Assembly: GCA_949152475.1 (NCBI GenBank)
Contig: OX424560.1
Location: 17,981,106-18,045,105 of the forward strand
Reading direction: 5' to 3'
From: Terebella lapidaria
Taxonomy: Eukaryota > Annelida > Polychaeta > Terebellida > Terebellidae
DNA length: 64,000 nt
The notes beneath the pieces were generated by a model. It did not search any database, was not told the origin of the DNA, and saw only the letters and a list, made by a program, of their open reading frames with translations. Positions 25,925 to 38,770 of the stretch are shown in pieces (the first letter of the stretch is position 1; each line of letters opens with the position of its first letter). A program made the translations under genes and the position numbers.

Positions 25925-26032
25925 ATATATATTGGTACAGCAGATTATTCCCCGAGGGAGAGATTACTGCCGGAGGCGAAAGCCAAGGTGGTAATGTCTC
26001 ACGAGGGGAATAATCCGCGGTACCAATATAAA
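25925..26032. repeat. Hairpin-forming palindrome in unit C
   Basis: Same structure as 15,945-16,030 with a few changes; arms GATTATTCCCCGAG and CGAGGGGAATAATC. Confidence 0.8.
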
Positions 26033-26797
26033 GTTTTAAGAACAGAGGCAAGATGTACTGGCCTATCTGACACACTGAAAGTGTAGAATTTCTATTTAGC
26101 GATATTCGATCTGGTATATATGACACATATTTTGGATCGTACCAAGGATGCCAGCTTTTTGTTGTGACATACACAATCCGATTCACGAACAACTAATTTT
26201 GTCATTACAATGCCATTAAAACCGTTGATCAGATATTTTGTACTAATTTCCTCCAGAATACGTGAGAAAATCAACAACATTATGCAATGACACAGTATTA
26301 CAATATGTTGTGCAATGTTCCGCTTGTCTGGCCCAGCGGAGTGATACGGGCGTAAGCTAATGCATGGGAATGAGGTGTTATCCGGTCCATAATGTACTTT
26401 GTTGACCAAAGCAGTTGAATTTGCATGGGCCTAATTGGAGCTGCGGGGCGAATAACTAGGATTAACATCGGAATCACCCTTGAGTAACTGTGGTACTTAA
26501 CGGTCTGATCTATGAAATTGACATTGAAAATACAATATGATATTGAAAGTATGGACGAGTTGCTACGATTTGACGGCAAATGATTGTTTTCGTGGGGTGG
26601 CCCCATGCAGTGATCTACCATGTATGTTAATTGTGTAACAATGATGTAAGTCTACGTGTCCTTGAGAAGAATGCACAATGTCAATTGCAATATTAAAATC
26701 TAAACAAATTTGAGGAGACCAAATGGAGACCGAGAGGTATAAGTCAATCAAGTTCGATGAAACTCATTATTTTTATATGGATAAAGTATGTGCATTT

Positions 26798-27313
26798 TAC
26801 GGAGCCCCCAAGGTGACATACCAAAAATATTTATTAATCCGTGCGCATGGTTTAACAATTCGTGAGCACGAATTACTAATCCGTGCGCACAGTTTAACAA
26901 TTCGTGCGCACGAATTACTAATTCGTGTGCACGAAATACTAATTCGTGCGCACGAATTGTTAAATCGTGCGCACAGATTACCTTAACTAATCCGTGGGCA
27001 TGATTAAACAATTCGTGGGCACGATTTAACAATTTGTGGCCACGATTTAACAATTCGTGGGAACAATTTAACAATTCGTGTGCACGAATTAGTATATGCA
27101 TGGTGGCCTTGGATTGGTATAACTAATCCGTGGGCACGAATTAATATTAATATTTCGTGCCCACAAATTAGTATTTTTGTGCCCACGGATTGTTAATTCG
27201 TGACCACGAATTGTTAAATTGTGCGCACAGATTGGTAAACCATGCACACGATTTGATAAACCGTGCGCACGGATTAAGAAATATTTTCGGTATGTCACTT
27301 CAGGGGCTCCGTA
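26798..27313. mobile_element. 516-bp TIR element made of a 21-bp palindromic minisatellite
   Basis: Inverted termini start TACGGAGCCCC and share GTGACATACC-type and AATATTTWTTAATCCGTGC-type blocks. GCATTT flanks both sides (26,792-26,797 and 27,314-27,319), and units A and B show the uninterrupted site. The interior is about 20 imperfect copies of a self-complementary unit of roughly 21 bp, with core TCGTGCGCACGA separated by three-base linkers. Because 21 is a multiple of three, both strands stay open and would spell a heptad-like IRAHELL repeat. I regard that as a by-product, not a protein. Confidence 0.85.
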
Positions 27314-30300
27314 GCATTTGGATTGAACATTCGTTATAATAATACAAAATATATACATCTATCATTTTTATACACTTCCATATTAACTTGACGATACATT
27401 ACCTCTGAGGAAGTCTTTTGGATGTAAACGAGAGATACACATACAATGTGAGCCCCAATCCTGTGCAGACAACAGCAATATAGTACCATATCCACCAGAT
27501 ATGCACCATATTGTATTCCCTGATCAGCACACTGTGAAATATGACCAAACAAATCATACATTCATGTTTCGCGGTGTAGCACATGAGGTCAAACGATATG
27601 ATAAAGTAGGCTAAATAGTCATATGACTCCATGTTCATTGAGAGTTATACTCGATCTAGTGAAATGGTGATAACTCGTTATGACGAACAGAATCAAGCTG
27701 ATACATTCTTTGGCTAACGACTAAATGTACGAACAAAATGCTTTCTATGTAACGGGAATGAATGGTTGAGCCACGCCAGGTTTACATACACGTGACCCGA
27801 GCTAGTGTGCTAGCATATGTTCACTAACTCCGAGGCCAGAGTGTGTTGGATCATCCCAGAGAGAACGTCAGTATGTGCAAATGTTATGTGACAGATGGGA
27901 GTCCTGTCTCGGCTTTTTGGTCTCTAATTCTGAGGGCTTGAACTATTTTGATTGCTGGAATATATGTGATAGAGTTCAAAGATGGAATACACCAAATTAA
28001 TACATAAAGCATTCGCCTTTCAAACTACCTTCCCAACACAATCATAATGTATTAAAAAACAAAAGAACAATTTTTCCTACACCGACACGAGGTAACATTC
28101 ACGATTTGTGATGTGATTTGGTTCCACATAAGGAATCCAATAAAACAATATTCGGTCTAGATTCAGAGCAAAGCCCTCGAACGTCTGTTTACACACTGGA
28201 GGCTCGTCCTGACGACAACATGCTGTTTCAAAAGTGCGGTGCCAGTAGTGCCAACATGTCTCCAAGAGGGTTGGATTTTGTTCCCTAGTAGCATCAGTAT
28301 TTTAATTTTCCTTCCATCACAATATGTTTCAATGAGAGTACCCGTTGGGGTTATTTTTGCATGTCGCTATTGCTCCCTGTTTTGATCGAGGGCTACCAAG
28401 TTTGATGAGTACGTTGTGGTATGTAATGACCTTTGATCATCTCCTTGGTACTACATCTTTTCAATTCATCAGATTACCGGGTATCAATATTGGAAATATT
28501 TGAATATTGTTTCGTTTTGAAAGCTGATGCTGAACGTAAGAAGATTCGTGATAACGCGTAGTAGTTTGGGATAATTTCAGAGTGTCTCATGCAAATATAT
28601 AGTCTGGACAGATGATTTGATTGCGGTTTGACGTACGATTGATACCAAACACTCCGAGTAAAAATAATGGTGCCAATACGCTCTGATAGTGTCCTGAGGG
28701 CGAAGCACGGTACAGTGTAATCACTCTAGTAGTTTGGATCAGGTGTCATGAATCAAGTAATTAGACTCAATTCTGCATAGTGTTCGTTATCAATTATATA
28801 AGCACAAAAAGTGGTTGTTATTCCCTGTCAGAAATGAAGTGATGGTTGCCATCATCACCGAGGAGATGATTGCATTTTATTGTATCAAACCATTATTTAC
28901 CCATTCATCCCATACAATCACATCTGGTCCGATTAAAGGGGTTGTTCACTACGACCACGTTACTGACAACATTTACTGACAACTGACAACAAACTTGAAC
29001 ATTTGGCTTGAATAGATTATCCCTTGACTTCATATAATTTTAACTTACTTATATCACCTTCTAACAGTACTTCATCAATGTCCGTTCATTCGTGTGTTTC
29101 ATTTTACCCTTTATACCATTGTCCTACACGTTTCTCAGCCTCATTTAGCCTAAACTATGCACAAATGTGGTTTAAAACATCACTCGTTCATTCATCCAGT
29201 CATTCATTTACTTTTCGTATAAGCCAGTATTCAACCACTTTAATATTTATATAAAACAAACATTCCGTTCAGGTACATACATAGTTCAATCCACTATAAC
29301 CAATTATTTTAACATAACATTTTCACTCTGTTTTACTCCATGAAACTAGGAATACAGGCGAACGTTTATTTATTGGACCGGTGGCCTACAATGGCCGACA
29401 TTAGCTTGCGCATAATACACACATGAGTGCTGAGATCTAAAATAAATCACACTTCTGACGATACCATGGTAACAAAACAGGACCAAACAAATATCACGAA
29501 GGAAACACCATTGTGCCACTTGCGACGATCTCTTGGTGTCCTGTTGCAACTACATGTGCGAAATCACGGTAGCCGCTCTCGCGACAGACTCTGTCGGAAC
29601 GAGACGTCAGTGTGTAAACATACTTTCGAAAGCTGCGTTCATTGTCTCGACTAAATACCAGTTTGAGTTCACTTAACCGATATCAAATGTAAGTGAGGCA
29701 CAATTCTCAAAATTGTTCTTTTTTTTCATTTCATTTCATTTATTATGCTGATATTTAGACGGGACATTTGGCATATAGATATACGAGTAAATGAGAAATT
29801 AATACATTAATATGACCAAGAACAGACCCACTTGCGGTCACATCAGCAGAAGCCCATACAATTTTCAGAGGTCAGTTCACTCAACCTGCTTGGTTTTGCT
29901 GATGTCACACCGCTGCCCTCATTTCGAGACAAATCAAATCTAATCACAACTGCCCCTCACACGGATCAGGCTTCCTGGCCAAATGTGTTTTATAATCTAT
30001 GTTTACGATCATTGAGGCAGTAGCATCTATCGCAATTTGCAATGTGACCTTTGGTAAAAGGTTTAAGATAAGACTTTCCCGCAAACGGCAACATCATTTC
30101 GATATTCGCCCGTCGCATCCGTGATGGTCTTATGGTTAGAAAATTGGAATGGGATGGATTGTAAAAATATGTTTTTAAATGTTGTTTCAAATGTTCTGTG
30201 CCTATTGAATTCATCAGTATTGACCTGTGCAAGTGGGATCACCAAAATGATGTTGTAGACTATCATTTAATGTCCATGGCAATGGTTAGCCACGACCAAG

Positions 30301-30950
30301 TCCGTACATTAATATCACAGAATACATATCCAAGACAGGATGCCCATCCGTCAAACCACATTAACGAACACTGCTGGATGATCGAGCACACTATGAACCG
30401 AGCGTCAGAAGACAGGTGCCCGGACATTGGCTTGGTCACAGTGTGGGTCACAGGCGGTCGTTAGCTTTCACCCCTGTCAGGCTGACTTGCTCCAGCCTTG
30501 AGACTGACAATTACTCACCTTCAAGACCCGTAGAGGAGAACATCTCTAAATGGTCTCCTCCGCTTGACAAACAACCCTACAATTAACCCTCCAGTATGAT
30601 GAATAAAATGCGGTCGCTATTTCTCCAAATACGGTCTCGTGCCATGCATGCTTTCCACAGAACTCTCACCGACCCTGGCCTTCCATACTTGAAAATATGC
30701 GTATGAAACGTGCAAACGGTTCATTGACTGTCTATTACATCTGACAACACGGTTCACTTCTGTTTAGGCGGATCCAGGTAGAGGAGGGCACCAGAGTGAG
30801 TTTCTGTGGAATTTATACCTTTGAGCGGACCCAGACCCCCGCCGGCAATGGGCTTGAAAAGTTTTTCAACTATTACAAATTATGGGTACATATTATATAT
30901 GAACATTACTGTATTCATTGGGGAGACATTCATAATATTGTTCACGCGTG

Positions 30951-31119
30951 ATATTTGTGTATTTGTGTATTTTGTGTTTTACACAAACAATACATACCAT
31001 TTAGCATGACCCACGGAATGAAACTGAACAGAAATGCTTCCCACATTAAAAAGGACAGCACAAACACACAAAGGAGAACGACACTGTGACATGGAATAAA
31101 TCATTGCCTTCCAGCACCC
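30951..31119. other. Unit C boundary and unassigned sequence
   Basis: Similarity to the unit ends fades after about 30,950. Nothing recognisable before the next R3 block. Confidence 0.4.
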
Positions 31120-31300
31120 AGTTAGAATGACATGTGCGAGATTACGTTAGCCTCTCTCGAAACACTACGGCTCTGCTTGGAACGAGACTTCAGTGTGTAA
31201 ACACACTCTCGAGAGCTTTGTTCATTATCTAGACCAAATATGGTTTTATTGGATTCATGTGAAACCTCAACGCATCACAAATCACAAGCCGAAATGTGTC
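31120..31300 (+). repeat. R3 family repeat
   Basis: CCTCTCTCGAAACAC, GAGACTTCAGTGTGTAAAC and GGTTTTATTGGATTCATGTG blocks in R3 order. Confidence 0.65.
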
Positions 31301-31472
31301 ACTGTCTAAACCTTTTATTTTTTTTTTCACATTGTGACTATCTCCCTATGGTGTAACAAAATAATGATGTAATAAGTGTACATGCTCACAACAAATTTGG
31401 AAACTAGACGTGCAAACAGTTCATGTAAATAATGTATGGCACATGCATATTTTCCATGATAAGATGTCTTTG

Positions 31473-31522
31473 ATTTAAAGCATATCCTACCGGCACATTA
31501 ATCGGTAGGATATGCTTTAAAT
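31473..31522. repeat. Perfect 20-bp-stem hairpin
   Basis: Arms ATTTAAAGCATATCCTACCG (31,473-31,492) and its exact complement (31,503-31,522) with a 10-base loop. No T run follows, so it is not a factor-independent terminator. Confidence 0.85.
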
Positions 31523-31759
31523 GCTTTTAAATTTTCTGGTACATATTGTAACAATTGTCCACTGTTTTTTTTTCATAATAGCTCATGAGATTTATGACCG
31601 GTTTACTGGGACTGGTAATTGTATAGTCCTGCTGGCTGTGCATTTAGAGGGTTTTCTCATCTCATAGATCAAGAGACATATCATAATCATGATAATTGTA
31701 TGCTCTTAAATTTGACCCAATTTGAGAGTCTCAAGTTTGATTCATGGGTCTCAAAGTTT

Positions 31760-31930
31760 TGCACAATTTCACAACACAAAGTCGAGACAGGACGCTCGTC
31801 CGTCACACTACATTCCTGCAAGTTCTCTGTGGGACGATCGAACAAACTTTGACCTCATTGTCAGAGGTGGTGTGTTCATTTTAGCTTGGTTATAGCTAGG
31901 GTCTGGGGGCATATACTTTGATTCCGCGCA
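31760..31930 (+). repeat. R1 family fragment
   Basis: AAGTCGAGACAGGACGC, CGTCACACTACATTCC and GACGATCGAACAAACTTTGA blocks. Confidence 0.6.
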
Positions 31931-32179
31931 GCTTCTTACCATATGTGTCGCAACCATGTGGTGAAAACTACCTGTATTTAAATATATCGTGCGGAAAAAA
32001 TGCGTGTTTATAATCAATCAATTCTCGCTTGTCATAAAAATCTCAATATCTTTTGACAGATCAAGCAATAGGTCATCGCATGGCATCTCCATGTGAAAAT
32101 AAATCCGTTGTACCAAATTTGTACAAAATCCATTGAAACTATGCAGAAGGTGATGACACATGTTCTATTCTTCCACTAA

Positions 32180-32430
32180 CACTTTTATATATCAGTTCGT
32201 TAGAGGCTGTGAGTTACTCGTTGGATTATTTCTATGCTAATCCTGGTCACTCCGCCTGCCCATCACCACCACCTGACCCTGCAAATTCAACAACCCTGGT
32301 TCACAAACTACATTATGGAGCGGATTACACCTAATTCCCATGCACATCCTCCGCTCTGTATCACTCCGCCGGGACCAGACGAGCGGAACATCAAGCAACA
32401 AATAGTGCACATGGTGCAGACGAGGCATTG
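32180..32430 (-). repeat. Inverted fragment of the 5-kb unit
   Basis: On the minus strand it carries the block around GGTGTAATCCGCTCCATAATG and the CCGGCGGAGTGATAC block of the unit, as also seen near 10,860-10,930. Confidence 0.6.
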
Positions 32431-33319
32431 CATAATTTGGACGATACAAATTCCAGTAGAATTCACTGGAATTGGCATACATTGATTCACGTTTTAGTGA
32501 AACAAAAAATATTACTCTTGCCACGCTGATATATTCTATAGTGACTGTCAACGATCTTAATATCAAGATGTTATAACTTCTAAACATTTGAACGCCTTAA
32601 TATCATGTCTTTGTATTGCCAGTCTAATCCATAACGTAAACACATACAATGTATTTACATTGGTAAATATAATTCTTGTGGCGTTGATTATCCGTGGTAT
32701 TCCATGTGTATCGAAATGGGGTTATAAGGTTATTCGCTTGTTGAAGGCTCGCATACCCAATTTTCATGGTTTAACATTGAAAGCCGTATCCATTCTCGCA
32801 GGCATCTCAGTCGTTCACATAAAAGTCGTCTACTTTCACCCTAGTCTTTCAAGAGTGATATGGATGGTCTTTTCCACTTACCCGTTACATTGCAATATCC
32901 AGTTCATGGCCTGGCAGACAATGCGACCAATACAATATATGTAGTATATGATGTGAATGTAAATAACCTCTTGAATATAATTTTCCATTTGAAACATTTT
33001 GAATCCAGCATCATTCTACGAAAGATTGGACTGGTTTGTCAGAAGGTACAAACGTATTTTGTTGTGTGGTGCATTGATTGAAATATACCATATTTTAGGG
33101 TTTAATTGAAAACAAAATCATGTGTATTGATAATTAGTTTGTTGAATAATATATATTTTTGTGTCTGCATATCGATTACCTTCCACAGAGATGCTCGAGG
33201 CAGACCAACCTAAACCTAAAAATGGGATAATATCGGTCATATCGGTGGTTTCTGATTGGGTACTTCTAATACACATATCTCATTGATCTAATTTTGATTT
33301 TCTAGATTGTTCAATTCAT
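32431..33319. other. No supported gene
   Basis: The 118-codon plus-strand open stretch at 32,588-32,944 is hydrophobic in places but matches no family I recognise, and I see no flanking splice signals that would extend it. Confidence 0.4.
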
Positions 33320-33520
33320 TGTTAGTTATATAGTAATTCCATCAGGTGTACAGTAAAAACAACTACATTTGACGCACTGTCTGCTTCTGATGACGCCAGT
33401 GTGTCTTTGTATAAAATAATTGTCAGGGATTTGCTTCCAAAAATGTTTAATTTCAGGTTTTTATTGACATCATCAAATTCTTGTGGTGTTAGTGGCAAGG
33501 AGTTGACACTTACATTGCAT
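33320..33520 (+). repeat. R2 family repeat
   Basis: CCATCAGGTGTACAGTA, CTGATGACGCCAGTGTG and GACACTTACATT blocks match 2706-2945. Confidence 0.65.
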
Positions 33521-33564
33521 TAGCTGATTGATAGTAAATATCAATACGTCTCGAGCAGCCTAAT

Positions 33565-33690
33565 CTTCCGACGTCAGATTGCTGCTCTTATTTTCGAAGA
33601 ATAATTCGGCATAAACTAAATTTCCCAAATACATCTGCCAAGTCTCATGGCTAAATGTGTTGTCCAACAAATATTTATAGTCATTGTTCT
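33565..33690 (+). repeat. R4 family repeat
   Basis: GACGTCAGATTGCTGC and CTAAATGTGTTGTCCAACAA blocks, diverged from 6785-6930. Confidence 0.45.
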
Positions 33691-33742
33691 CAGTCGCAAT
33701 TTCCACTCTATTCTTCAGCAGAATGTGGTTTGATAAGACATT

Positions 33743-33789
33743 TACTGTGTTCCGACGAACCAAGAAATGAAGTTCGTCGGAACACAGTA
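33743..33789. repeat. Perfect 18-bp-stem hairpin
   Basis: TACTGTGTTCCGACGAAC (33,743-33,760) and its exact complement (33,772-33,789), with an 11-base loop. Confidence 0.85.
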
Positions 33790-35917
33790 GATCGACGATT
33801 CAGATCGACGATTTCCTACAATATAAAATCAATTCAAGATACTTCCAATTGATGGGGTTTTTGGTGCATGTAATGGCGAAAACGTGCGAGGACTATGTAG
33901 ACATCTCTATGGTCTGAGTTGTTAGTCACAGTTCAGCTTCCAGAACTCAGAACACAAAGCACCATGCACAGTCAAGCCCCTGCAGGGTGTTCCATCCAAT
34001 CCATGTCCAATACAGTACCTGCCAGACAACACACAACGAGACTGAATCATTCAAATCCTCACAACGCTTGTACCAGTGTACCAGCGTTTGAAAGACATCG
34101 GACATTTGCAGTCTGAGTCACTCCGACGCAACCAGGGGCAGACAATGTAATGAATGCAGACGCACATATGTCCAAACGTGTTTGCATGGTGAACGTAAAC
34201 TCGAACTGTACTGTATGAAAGGCCTACAGCGCTCGCTTCCTGAGAACCCCGTAGGACACTTGGAAACGGTCAGCGTGCACTATAACAATCTATTCCTGGC
34301 CAAAATCAATGGATCAATCACGCAGAATATCAGTTGAGAATATTGTAAATTTGAACAGTTGGAATAAGTTGTCCCACTAAACGACTGGAAATTTTTATCT
34401 GTTGATATTGAATACCATTCATTTCATCCCAAGCAACAGAGGTCAACAATTGGACAAGATTAGTATTACAAATGAACAGGCCTTGGTTGATAACAAGCAA
34501 TATTCATACACGATGACATGACAATAATGATGACATGTATCTTCCTTGGCCCGATGCATCTGACATCATGGCTCATATTCGAGAATCTGGACCATTCATG
34601 GATTTAGCATACGAGCCATTGATTACACAAAAGTTTGGGAATGAACTGTCAAACTTGATTTCCCAAGAGGCATACTACAGAAATTAACTTTTTGTGCCTC
34701 TAGCCCAGGTCGGGTTGTCGTAAATTTGAGATTTTTCATTGTCAGTGGTAATAGGGTAATTTGTTCGTTGATTCATACTTCAATCATAAATGGATTGTGC
34801 ATATATTCTAAGGACAGGGCTGTTTGACCTGTCGTAATCTATTTTTGGTTTGCTGTTTCGAAGTGATAGACACAAAGTTTTGTAACAAATTCTAAGAACA
34901 ATACTTCACACCACTTAAACGGGCCTGCATTATTATCAACGAAAACAGGAGTGACTCATACTGATTTTGAAATGTTTTAATTTGGAGCATATTAATCCCT
35001 TTCCTTCCCATCCACTTTGACCTGATTTCTATTTTATCACTTCACGACTTTGAAATGACGTCTGCACCAAAGAAACTGTTGTAACAGTCTAAATATAGAT
35101 ATGTACTCTACAAGTCAGACTGCTGTTATGTTATGAACAGTACGTGTACTCTGTCGACCCAATAACTTGGTTTTGCCACGTGGTTACCGAGGTCTGATCT
35201 TTCAAATTCTGGTCAAGACATGTTGCCACAGTGTAACCTCAGATTGTGTGGACATGACAAGAAGGATGCATACTAAGTAGTCTGACAATTTGTCATTATG
35301 TCATGTATCACTGAGATCATAACCAGCTCTTAGACAAAGCTATCGGCGGGCCTGTAGGGAATATTCTATAGTCTATACACGACAAGGGATTATTGGAAAC
35401 GTGCGGGTCAGTGTGGTAATAAAAGCACTATTGCAAACCCAACGAAGTACTCAGCACAAATTGAGCTTAGCAAGCTACTTTGTTTTATATATTTGATATA
35501 ACCTACAACTATTTCAGCTGTTGATTAAGAAAAATGGCATGTCAGCGAACAGATTTATCCTGTGTAGATTATTCGATCGTAACTAGTCAATTTTGTTCAA
35601 TCGTCTAGGTAATGCTGAGCAAGAATCCTTTGAAATTCCATTTGCGTCCCAACGTTAAAAAAATGAGTCCTTCGCGTTGCGTTCTTGCTTTGATGTATTT
35701 TAATGCGTTTTAGTGTTGTCATTTTGAAGGCACAACTGCAATAGGATATATACAAGAGATCAAAATTTGTGAAAGCACGGACAACGTTAAGTAGGCAAAC
35801 TGTAGCCACATGGTATCGTATTTTGATCGAACTGAAAGCACACTACACGCATTTATTCTCTGAATCCCCAGGACTTTCCAATGCCAAATCCGATTATAAA
35901 CTCAGAACATATGAAAC
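33790..35917. other. No gene or recognised element
   Basis: No domain-bearing frame. Apart from the short block CAAACTTGATTTCCCAAG near 34,649 (also near 12,309) I see no repeat match. Confidence 0.45.
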
Positions 35918-38353
35918 TATGGAGCGTTTTTAGGGTCAATATTTATTGACATGCATTGTAGATTTTTATGTTGTGAATGATTGTTTCAACCGCAAAATTA
36001 TTCATTCCACATTACTGTTTCTAAACTTTCTGTGTCGAATTTACATATTCTTATTGCATAGTTCTAACTTCCATCTCCTTGCTGCTTACTTTCAAGTCCT
36101 TACTGGTACTTTCTCAATGCTTAATTCATCATGTTAAATTCTAACACCTTTGTCCATGCAAACTATCAAAAATAATTCGCATTTGGCACAATGCATATGG
36201 AACTTAGCACATTGCATTTACAATATAGCATATCGCATGATGAACAAAGCACAACGAATGAAGCACTCGGCGGTTAGCGCCGACCAACAGGTGCCACACT
36301 CATGCAGCTGAGCACAGGCCCCAATGAGTTCCCGCAATCTTCCCTGTAAATAAAAGAATAGTGAGAGATGATCAGTATGAGCCTATTATTAAGATTTATA
36401 TGCTCATTGAAATCAATTTTCGATGTGACGTCATGAATATTCATTGTAATGTAATACACTGTTGCTAATTAGGTGCAGATATTATCATGACATAGGCCTG
36501 AAATTAACACACAAAAATGGTCATAACTTGAGATCGGACAGTGATAATTGAGATGTGAAAAAAATTCTCAGGAAACTGATGGCTATCTCTTTCAAGGCTA
36601 AATATGATGATCTCTCCGATCATAATTTCGGACGAGTCACGAGTCCAACTCGTGACAGTATACAGTGGATACACTAGTACTACGCTACGGTAGTTGTATT
36701 GGATTTAACATATATATCTTATTTACCTGTTTGCCACATAAAGAGACAATGTAGCACCAAGGGTGCTGCTGCAGCTTACCGGTAGATCACGAGAATTACA
36801 CAAGATATTGATTTTCCCAAATATAAATTGTTACACTGATCTTCAAACCTATTGTCAAAACATGTTCGTAAATGTTGCCAAAGACACATTTCCGGTATGG
36901 AATATAATACGGAATCAAGTTACATCTTGCAAGGTTTCTTCCGTTAATGACATAGGCCTATATTCACAGACCGTCAATTCAAAGGCAACAAAACTCATAC
37001 ACATCACAAAGGTACATAGGGAGAATCTCATGCATTTTGAGGAAAATTGTCAATAGTTTTTGAGTAAATGACAGCCAAAGACGAAAATCATCGTTTCTTT
37101 TGACAAAATAAGGTAGCTTTGACCTTCCAAAGTCATTAAAGGCCATCCATCATTCAAACCGTGATATATGATTTCCCATTTCAATGTGCCAATACTTAGG
37201 CTCTATCTTGGAATGTTCTAGGAGTTCACTCCCGCAAAGCTCCCATTATGAAATATGATTGGGTGAAATTTCCCCAAAAATTTTCCCCAAAAAGTCCCAA
37301 AATTTTTTTCAATGGCCAAAAAAAACAAAATTTGCTGGAAATGACTCAGAACGAATAGTGGCTCGATTTGGGACAAAAAATATTTTTTCGCCGACACGTG
37401 AAAAAATCAAAATGGCTGCCACACGCAGACTGGCGATTCAAGGGCAATGAAACTTGCCATTGATGTACATGAGGGAGATGTCTTGAAACAAAAATCTCAA
37501 ACTGATCAGACAGTTTTCGAGAAAAAGGCCATCAAAGTCCAAAATTAGCCACTTTTCATAAAAAAATGGCTGCTAAATCGGCAAAAAGGATTGAATAAAA
37601 AAAAACGAAAATCAGTTTCAGGGTATTAGCCCAAGGAATGTTCTAGTAAATTTTCAGAAAAATTCATAAAGGCAAAAAAAGTTATTACCGGACGGACGAC
37701 GGACGAACGTACCAAATTAAAAGGGCTTTCACCATGTTAAATTTGCTCATAAAAGTGAGTTTTAGGGGCTATCTTTAGCTTTTTCAAGCCCCTAAACCCC
37801 GGAAGTTTTCCCGGACGGACGACGGACGAAAAACCACGTCAATAGCTTATCGGGCCATGTGCCGGTAAGCTAAAAATACAGCACCGGACCAAGCAGGGTC
37901 TTTCCTTCATCCGGGAGTCTTCAGTTTCTCATTCGCAATGTGGCCACTTGACCCGCAGCGCCGTCTGTCGTCATAATAGTGCAGTAGTAATTTTGGTACA
38001 TGAAATGCTTCATTCGTTGTGCTTTGTTCTTCGTGCGATGTGCTTTATTCTAAGTGAAATGTGCTAAGTTCCATATGCATTGTGCCAGATGCGAGTTGTT
38101 TTTTAATAGCTTGCATGAACAAAGGTGTTAGAATTTGGCATGATGAATCAAGACTTGAGAAAGTACCAGTGAGAACTTGGAAATAAGCAGTAAGGAGATG
38201 GAAATTAGAACTATCCAGTAAGAATATGTAAATTCGACACAGAAAGTTTAGAAATAGTAATGTGGAATAAAGAATTTTGCGATTGAAATAATCATTCACA
38301 ACAAGAACATCTACAATGCATGTCAATGAATATTGACCCTAAAAACGCTCCAT
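35918..38353. mobile_element. 2.4-kb TIR element with ~345-bp arms and a nested repeat
   Basis: The left arm (35,918-36,262) and right arm (about 38,000-38,353) are inverted copies starting TATGGAGCGTTTTTAGGG. The 6-bp sequence TGAAAC flanks both ends (35,912-35,917 and 38,354-38,359). Both arms leave short open stretches on opposite strands with near-identical peptides, which is explained by arm identity rather than coding. There is no transposase, so it is non-autonomous. The centre is occupied by a second repeat (36,762-37,886). Confidence 0.85.
36762..37886. mobile_element. Nested repeat inside the 2.4-kb TIR element
   Basis: Bounded by inverted short termini GGTGCTG...AGCTTACCGG (36,762-36,782) and CCGGTAAGCT...CAGCACC (37,862-37,886). 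It contains two GGACGGACGACGGACGAA motifs (about 37,690 and 37,814) and A-rich blocks with AAAATGGCTGC. Class unknown. Confidence 0.55.
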
Positions 38354-38569
38354 ATGAAACAGACCCATTCATGAAAAGCTGACCAAATATGAAAAAGAAA
38401 ACATCAGGGTTCTAAGTAAGAAAAGTATCACTTCCCCCTGTCTACCCTTTTTCTTGATACAGAAGTATGGTGGCTGATAGGAACTATTTATAACATATCA
38501 CTTATAACATAACCACCATACTGAAGAGATCGATGCATTTTGGGCAAGCCAAGTAAGCTTATGGCTGAT

Positions 38570-38770
38570 GAGAAATCATGTCACTTGTCAGCCGCCTCAC
38601 CGAAGAAACCGATGCATTTTTGCACAAGCTAAAGAATCTTCACCTTGGAGACGGAGTTATGCATGTGAAAAAGGCACCAAAAACGACGCACACACATTGT
38701 CTTCGTACCCCTGCCCATGTGGAAGTATTAGTTTACACGAGGCTTTCATGTAAGCTACAGTAGATTCTTG
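38570..38770 (+). repeat. R3-like fragment
   Basis: TTAGTTTACACGAGGCTTTC and nearby blocks match the reverse complement of 3130-3290. Confidence 0.4.

Larger units (their letters stand above)
25804..30950 (+). repeat. Tandem unit C (5.15 kb)
   Basis: Third copy of the unit, sharing the AT/GC palindrome with A. It has an empty site where A and B carry the Harbinger-like MITE, and uniquely carries the palindromic minisatellite element at 26,798-27,313. Confidence 0.85.

Noticed and set aside
26820-27280. CRISPR-like array
   Set aside because: Units are contiguous palindromes with three-base linkers and no unique spacers, in a eukaryotic context and inside a TIR element.
26723-27358. Open frames on both strands with repeated IRAHELL-like heptads
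   Set aside because: Product of a 21-bp self-complementary DNA repeat; both strands are open because the period is a multiple of three.
32588-32944. 118-codon partly hydrophobic plus-strand frame
   Set aside because: No recognised family, no splice-supported extension, and next to degraded unit sequence.
35946-38326. Matching peptides on opposite strands as a duplicated gene
   Set aside because: They are the two arms of a TIR element; identity is that of the inverted repeats.
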